DNA from: an uncultured Blautia sp.
Lineage (GTDB): Bacteria > Bacillota > Clostridia > Lachnospirales > Lachnospiraceae
Assembly: GCA_900539145.1 (NCBI GenBank)
Contig: UQAX01000003.1
Span: forward strand, 33,055 to 97,054
Direction of reading: 5' to 3'
DNA: 64,000 nucleotides
Positions 62,141-64,000 of this stretch are shown piece after piece. Position 1 is the stretch's first letter; every line of letters begins with the position of its first letter. Under the pieces are notes generated by a model, which saw only the letters and a program-made list of their open reading frames with translations, did no database searches and was not told the origin of the DNA. A program made the translations under genes and the position numbers.

Positions 62141-63906
62141 TTTCCGCTAATAAAAAAATAGATAAGTCAGCTATTCTCCATATTCCTTTATCACAATATG
62201 CTTACGCAACAACTGAAAATAGCCTTGCCATCCGCATACGATCAAAAAAGAATGACCTATCAAAATGTATTCTGCATATAGCAGATCGCGTGTGTAAGGT
62301 TACACCAATTTGTTTTGAAGAGATTGTTATGCGGAAATTTGCTAAAGATGATTTATTTGATTATTATGAAGCAATAATTACTGTTCCATATAATAGAATA
62401 TGTTACTATTTTGAACTCCAAAAAGGGGATGAATGGACATATTATTATGCAGATCGATTTACTACGAATTTACCAGATCGGTATATTGGAGATAAGGTTA
62501 TCGATGGAAGAAGTGAGTATTACCAGTATCCGTTTATATTAAGAACTGAAATACCAGATGTGCCAGACTGGTTTAAAAATGCTTGCGTATATAATATTTT
62601 TCCAGATAGTTTTGCGAATGGAAGAAGATCGATTGTAAAAAGAAAAAAAATAGAGATGCTGGAAAATGGCGTGGCTGTGCAAAATCGTTTGGGTGGAACA
62701 ATAAATGGAATTAGGGAAAATCTGGATTATATTAAAGATCTAGGTTTTGATTGTATTTACTTAAATCCCATTTTTACAGCAGGTGAATATCATAAATATG
62801 ATGTTATAGACTATTATCATATTGACCCATGTTTAGGAACTGAAGATGATTTTATAAAATTGGTAGAAGCTGTTCATAACAAAGGAATGCATATAATCAT
62901 AGATGGAGTCTTTAATCATTGTAGTTGGAAATTTTTTGCTTTCGATGATGTAGTAAAAAATGGAGAAAGCTCAAGATATAAGGATTGGTTTTATGATTTG
63001 ATATTTCCAGTTGTCCGTCCAGAAGATCCGCAAGAAATTCCAGGATATACATGTTTTGCATATGAAAGAAAGATGCCAAAACTAAATACTGCAAATCGTG
63101 AAGTTCAAATGTATTTTTCAGATGTCGGTTCTTATTGGATTAAAAAATATCATGTAGATGGCTGGCGCTTAGATGTTGCGAACGAAATCAGCCGAGAATT
63201 TTGGCAAACATTTCGGAAAGCGGTAAAATCTGAGGATTCAGAGGCAATTCTTATTGGAGAAGTTTGGGAAAACGCACAGGCTTGGATTCCGGAATTGTTT
63301 GATTCTACCATGAATTATGAGTTTCGACGTATTTGTGTAGATTACCTTTCATCAGAGAAACCTGATGCAGAAAAAGCGGCATTCGAATTTGAAAAAATGA
63401 GGATACGATATCCAGAAAATATTGTAAAGGGACAATTAAATCTCTTAGATAGTCATGATGTTCCGCGTTTTCTCTCTATGTGTAATGGTGATATTGAACT
63501 TTTAAAATTGGGGTGTATCCTATTGATACTAATGCCAGGTGTCCCTAGCCTTTTCTATGGAGACGAATATGGTGTTGAAGGCGTTTCGGAGAATGAGTAT
63601 AGAAGGGAAATGCCATGGAACGAAAAAATTGTTGTTTCGGATTTTATTAGTCAACTTATAGATATTAGAAAAAAGATGATTGATAAGGATTCAACCTATT
63701 ATCCGGTTTGGGATAGGATTAAAAATGGAATGTTTACTTTTGCGAGAGAGAATACAAATAGCAGAATAGAGATTATGATTAATGCAGGAAAAGAACAGAT
63801 AAATATTAAAAACAAAGACAATGTTAATATTTTGCTCAAATCAGAGGAAACCTCAGGGTGTAGAATAAGTGCAAAAGGGTATTTGATACAAGAAATAAAG
63901 AAATAG
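62137..63906 (+). CDS. GH13 glycosidase, cyclomaltodextrinase/neopullulanase-like
   Basis: The 589-aa enzyme has no signal peptide, so it acts on imported malto-oligosaccharides in the cytoplasm. The N-terminal ~130 residues look like the CBM34-type domain of this subgroup. The catalytic barrel shows VYNIFPDSFANG, YLNPIFTAGEYHKYDVIDY, the nucleophile Asp in GWRLDVANE (near 344), the acid Glu in IGEVWEN (near 373) and the third Asp in LDSHDVPRF (near 437). Overlap with malG confirms a joint operon. Confidence 0.94.
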   Translation: MISANKKIDKSAILHIPLSQYAYATTENSLAIRIRSKKNDLSKCILHIADRVCKVTPICFEEIVMRKFAKDDLFDYYEAIITVPYNRICYYFELQKGDEWTYYYADRFTTNLPDRYIGDKVIDGRSEYYQYPFILRTEIPDVPDWFKNACVYNIFPDSFANGRRSIVKRKKIEMLENGVAVQNRLGGTINGIRENLDYIKDLGFDCIYLNPIFTAGEYHKYDVIDYYHIDPCLGTEDDFIKLVEAVHNKGMHIIIDGVFNHCSWKFFAFDDVVKNGESSRYKDWFYDLIFPVVRPEDPQEIPGYTCFAYERKMPKLNTANREVQMYFSDVGSYWIKKYHVDGWRLDVANEISREFWQTFRKAVKSEDSEAILIGEVWENAQAWIPELFDSTMNYEFRRICVDYLSSEKPDAEKAAFEFEKMRIRYPENIVKGQLNLLDSHDVPRFLSMCNGDIELLKLGCILLILMPGVPSLFYGDEYGVEGVSENEYRREMPWNEKIVVSDFISQLIDIRKKMIDKDSTYYPVWDRIKNGMFTFARENTNSRIEIMINAGKEQINIKNKDNVNILLKSEETSGCRISAKGYLIQEIKK

Positions 63907-63907
63907 A

Positions 63908-64000
63908 TGCAAATTCTGCTCGAACGGTACGCCTATTCTGAAATTGGCGGTACATTCATTCTGATTTAGCGGTACGCGTTTTCTGCTCAAAACGGTACGT
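63908..64000. mobile_element. End of an IS21-type insertion sequence (continues beyond the window)
   Basis: Four TTCTG...GGTAC units begin at 63914, 63936, 63959 and 63981, spaced 22-23 bases; GGTAC lies at 63926, 63949, 63971 and 63994. Units 1 and 4 are nearly identical (TTCTGCTCGAACGGTACG and TTCTGCTCAAAACGGTACG). Such multiple subterminal transposase sites are a feature of IS21-family ends. A terminal TG at 63908 directly after the GH13 stop could be the element boundary. No transposase gene is in view. Confidence 0.65.

Noticed and set aside
1..64000. CRISPR arrays, rRNA genes, prophage modules
   Set aside because: No regularly spaced direct repeats with unique spacers apart from the IS-like end, no rRNA motifs, and no phage structural or integrase genes were seen.

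Overview
The window is a 64 kb AT-rich chromosomal segment from a Gram-positive gut-type anaerobe. It is most likely a member of Lachnospiraceae (Clostridia, Blautia-like). Supporting signs are strong AGGAGG ribosome sites, TTGACA/TATAAT promoters, lipoprotein-type solute-binding proteins, LL-diaminopimelate aminotransferase, a V-type ATPase, a secretin-less Tad pilus locus and DUF6147/DUF4367-type proteins. Genus is inferred, not proven. The gene content is mostly core and metabolic, with a few accessory islands.

Layout. 1-3.7 kb: 3' end of pyrG, then purF and dapL. 3.9-6.9 kb: phoU with a PhoP/PhoR-like two-component pair. 7.0-7.4 kb: a compact type I toxin-antitoxin-like locus (38-aa hydrophobic peptide plus convergent antisense RNA), followed by a lipoprotein gene broken by an in-frame amber codon. 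8.2-16.7 kb (minus): nine-gene V-type ATPase operon. 16.9-25.4 kb: trmB, a 47-aa small ORF, a structured inverted repeat, tRNA-Lys(CTT), YqeY, a TRIC/UPF0126 protein, an NSS sodium symporter, a CapA-like protein, a 70-aa unknown small protein, a MATE exporter, YbaK and an SGNH hydrolase.

25.6-34.8 kb: Tad/Flp pilus operon with two prepilin peptidases, a CpaE-like protein, CpaF ATPase, TadB, TadC, a Flp pilin missed by length cut-offs, pseudopilins and an FHA protein. It is followed by rhomboid, an orphan histidine kinase, a HIT protein, an ECF sigma factor, murG (opposite strand), a DUF4367/anti-sigma-like membrane protein, a DUF6147 secreted protein and a beta-CASP nuclease.

41.9-52.1 kb: galactose-type ABC importer mglB-mglA-mglC, whose permease carries an unusual ~210-aa charged N-terminal extension. 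Next comes a four-gene sensing cassette (AraC-type response regulator, YesM-type kinase, two sugar-binding proteins) that probably controls it. 52.2-58.1 kb: a polysaccharide deacetylase with wall-binding repeats, then a second carbohydrate ABC importer whose first permease is frameshifted at a T6 run, followed by an adaptor-like and an FtsX-like membrane protein. 58.1-59.1 kb: decayed gene remnants. 59.1-63.9 kb: a maltodextrin operon (binding protein, two permeases, GH13 enzyme). The last ~93 bases hold four spaced repeats that look like the end of an IS21-type insertion sequence.

The two complete sugar systems lack or share energizing ATPases: mglA serves mglBC, whereas the two CUT1-type importers have no ATPase here and presumably use an MsmK-like protein encoded elsewhere. 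The most notable candidates for something new are the type I toxin-antitoxin-like locus, the coiled-coil MglC, the T6 frameshift permease, the Cys-rich TadE-like protein and the two small proteins of unknown function.
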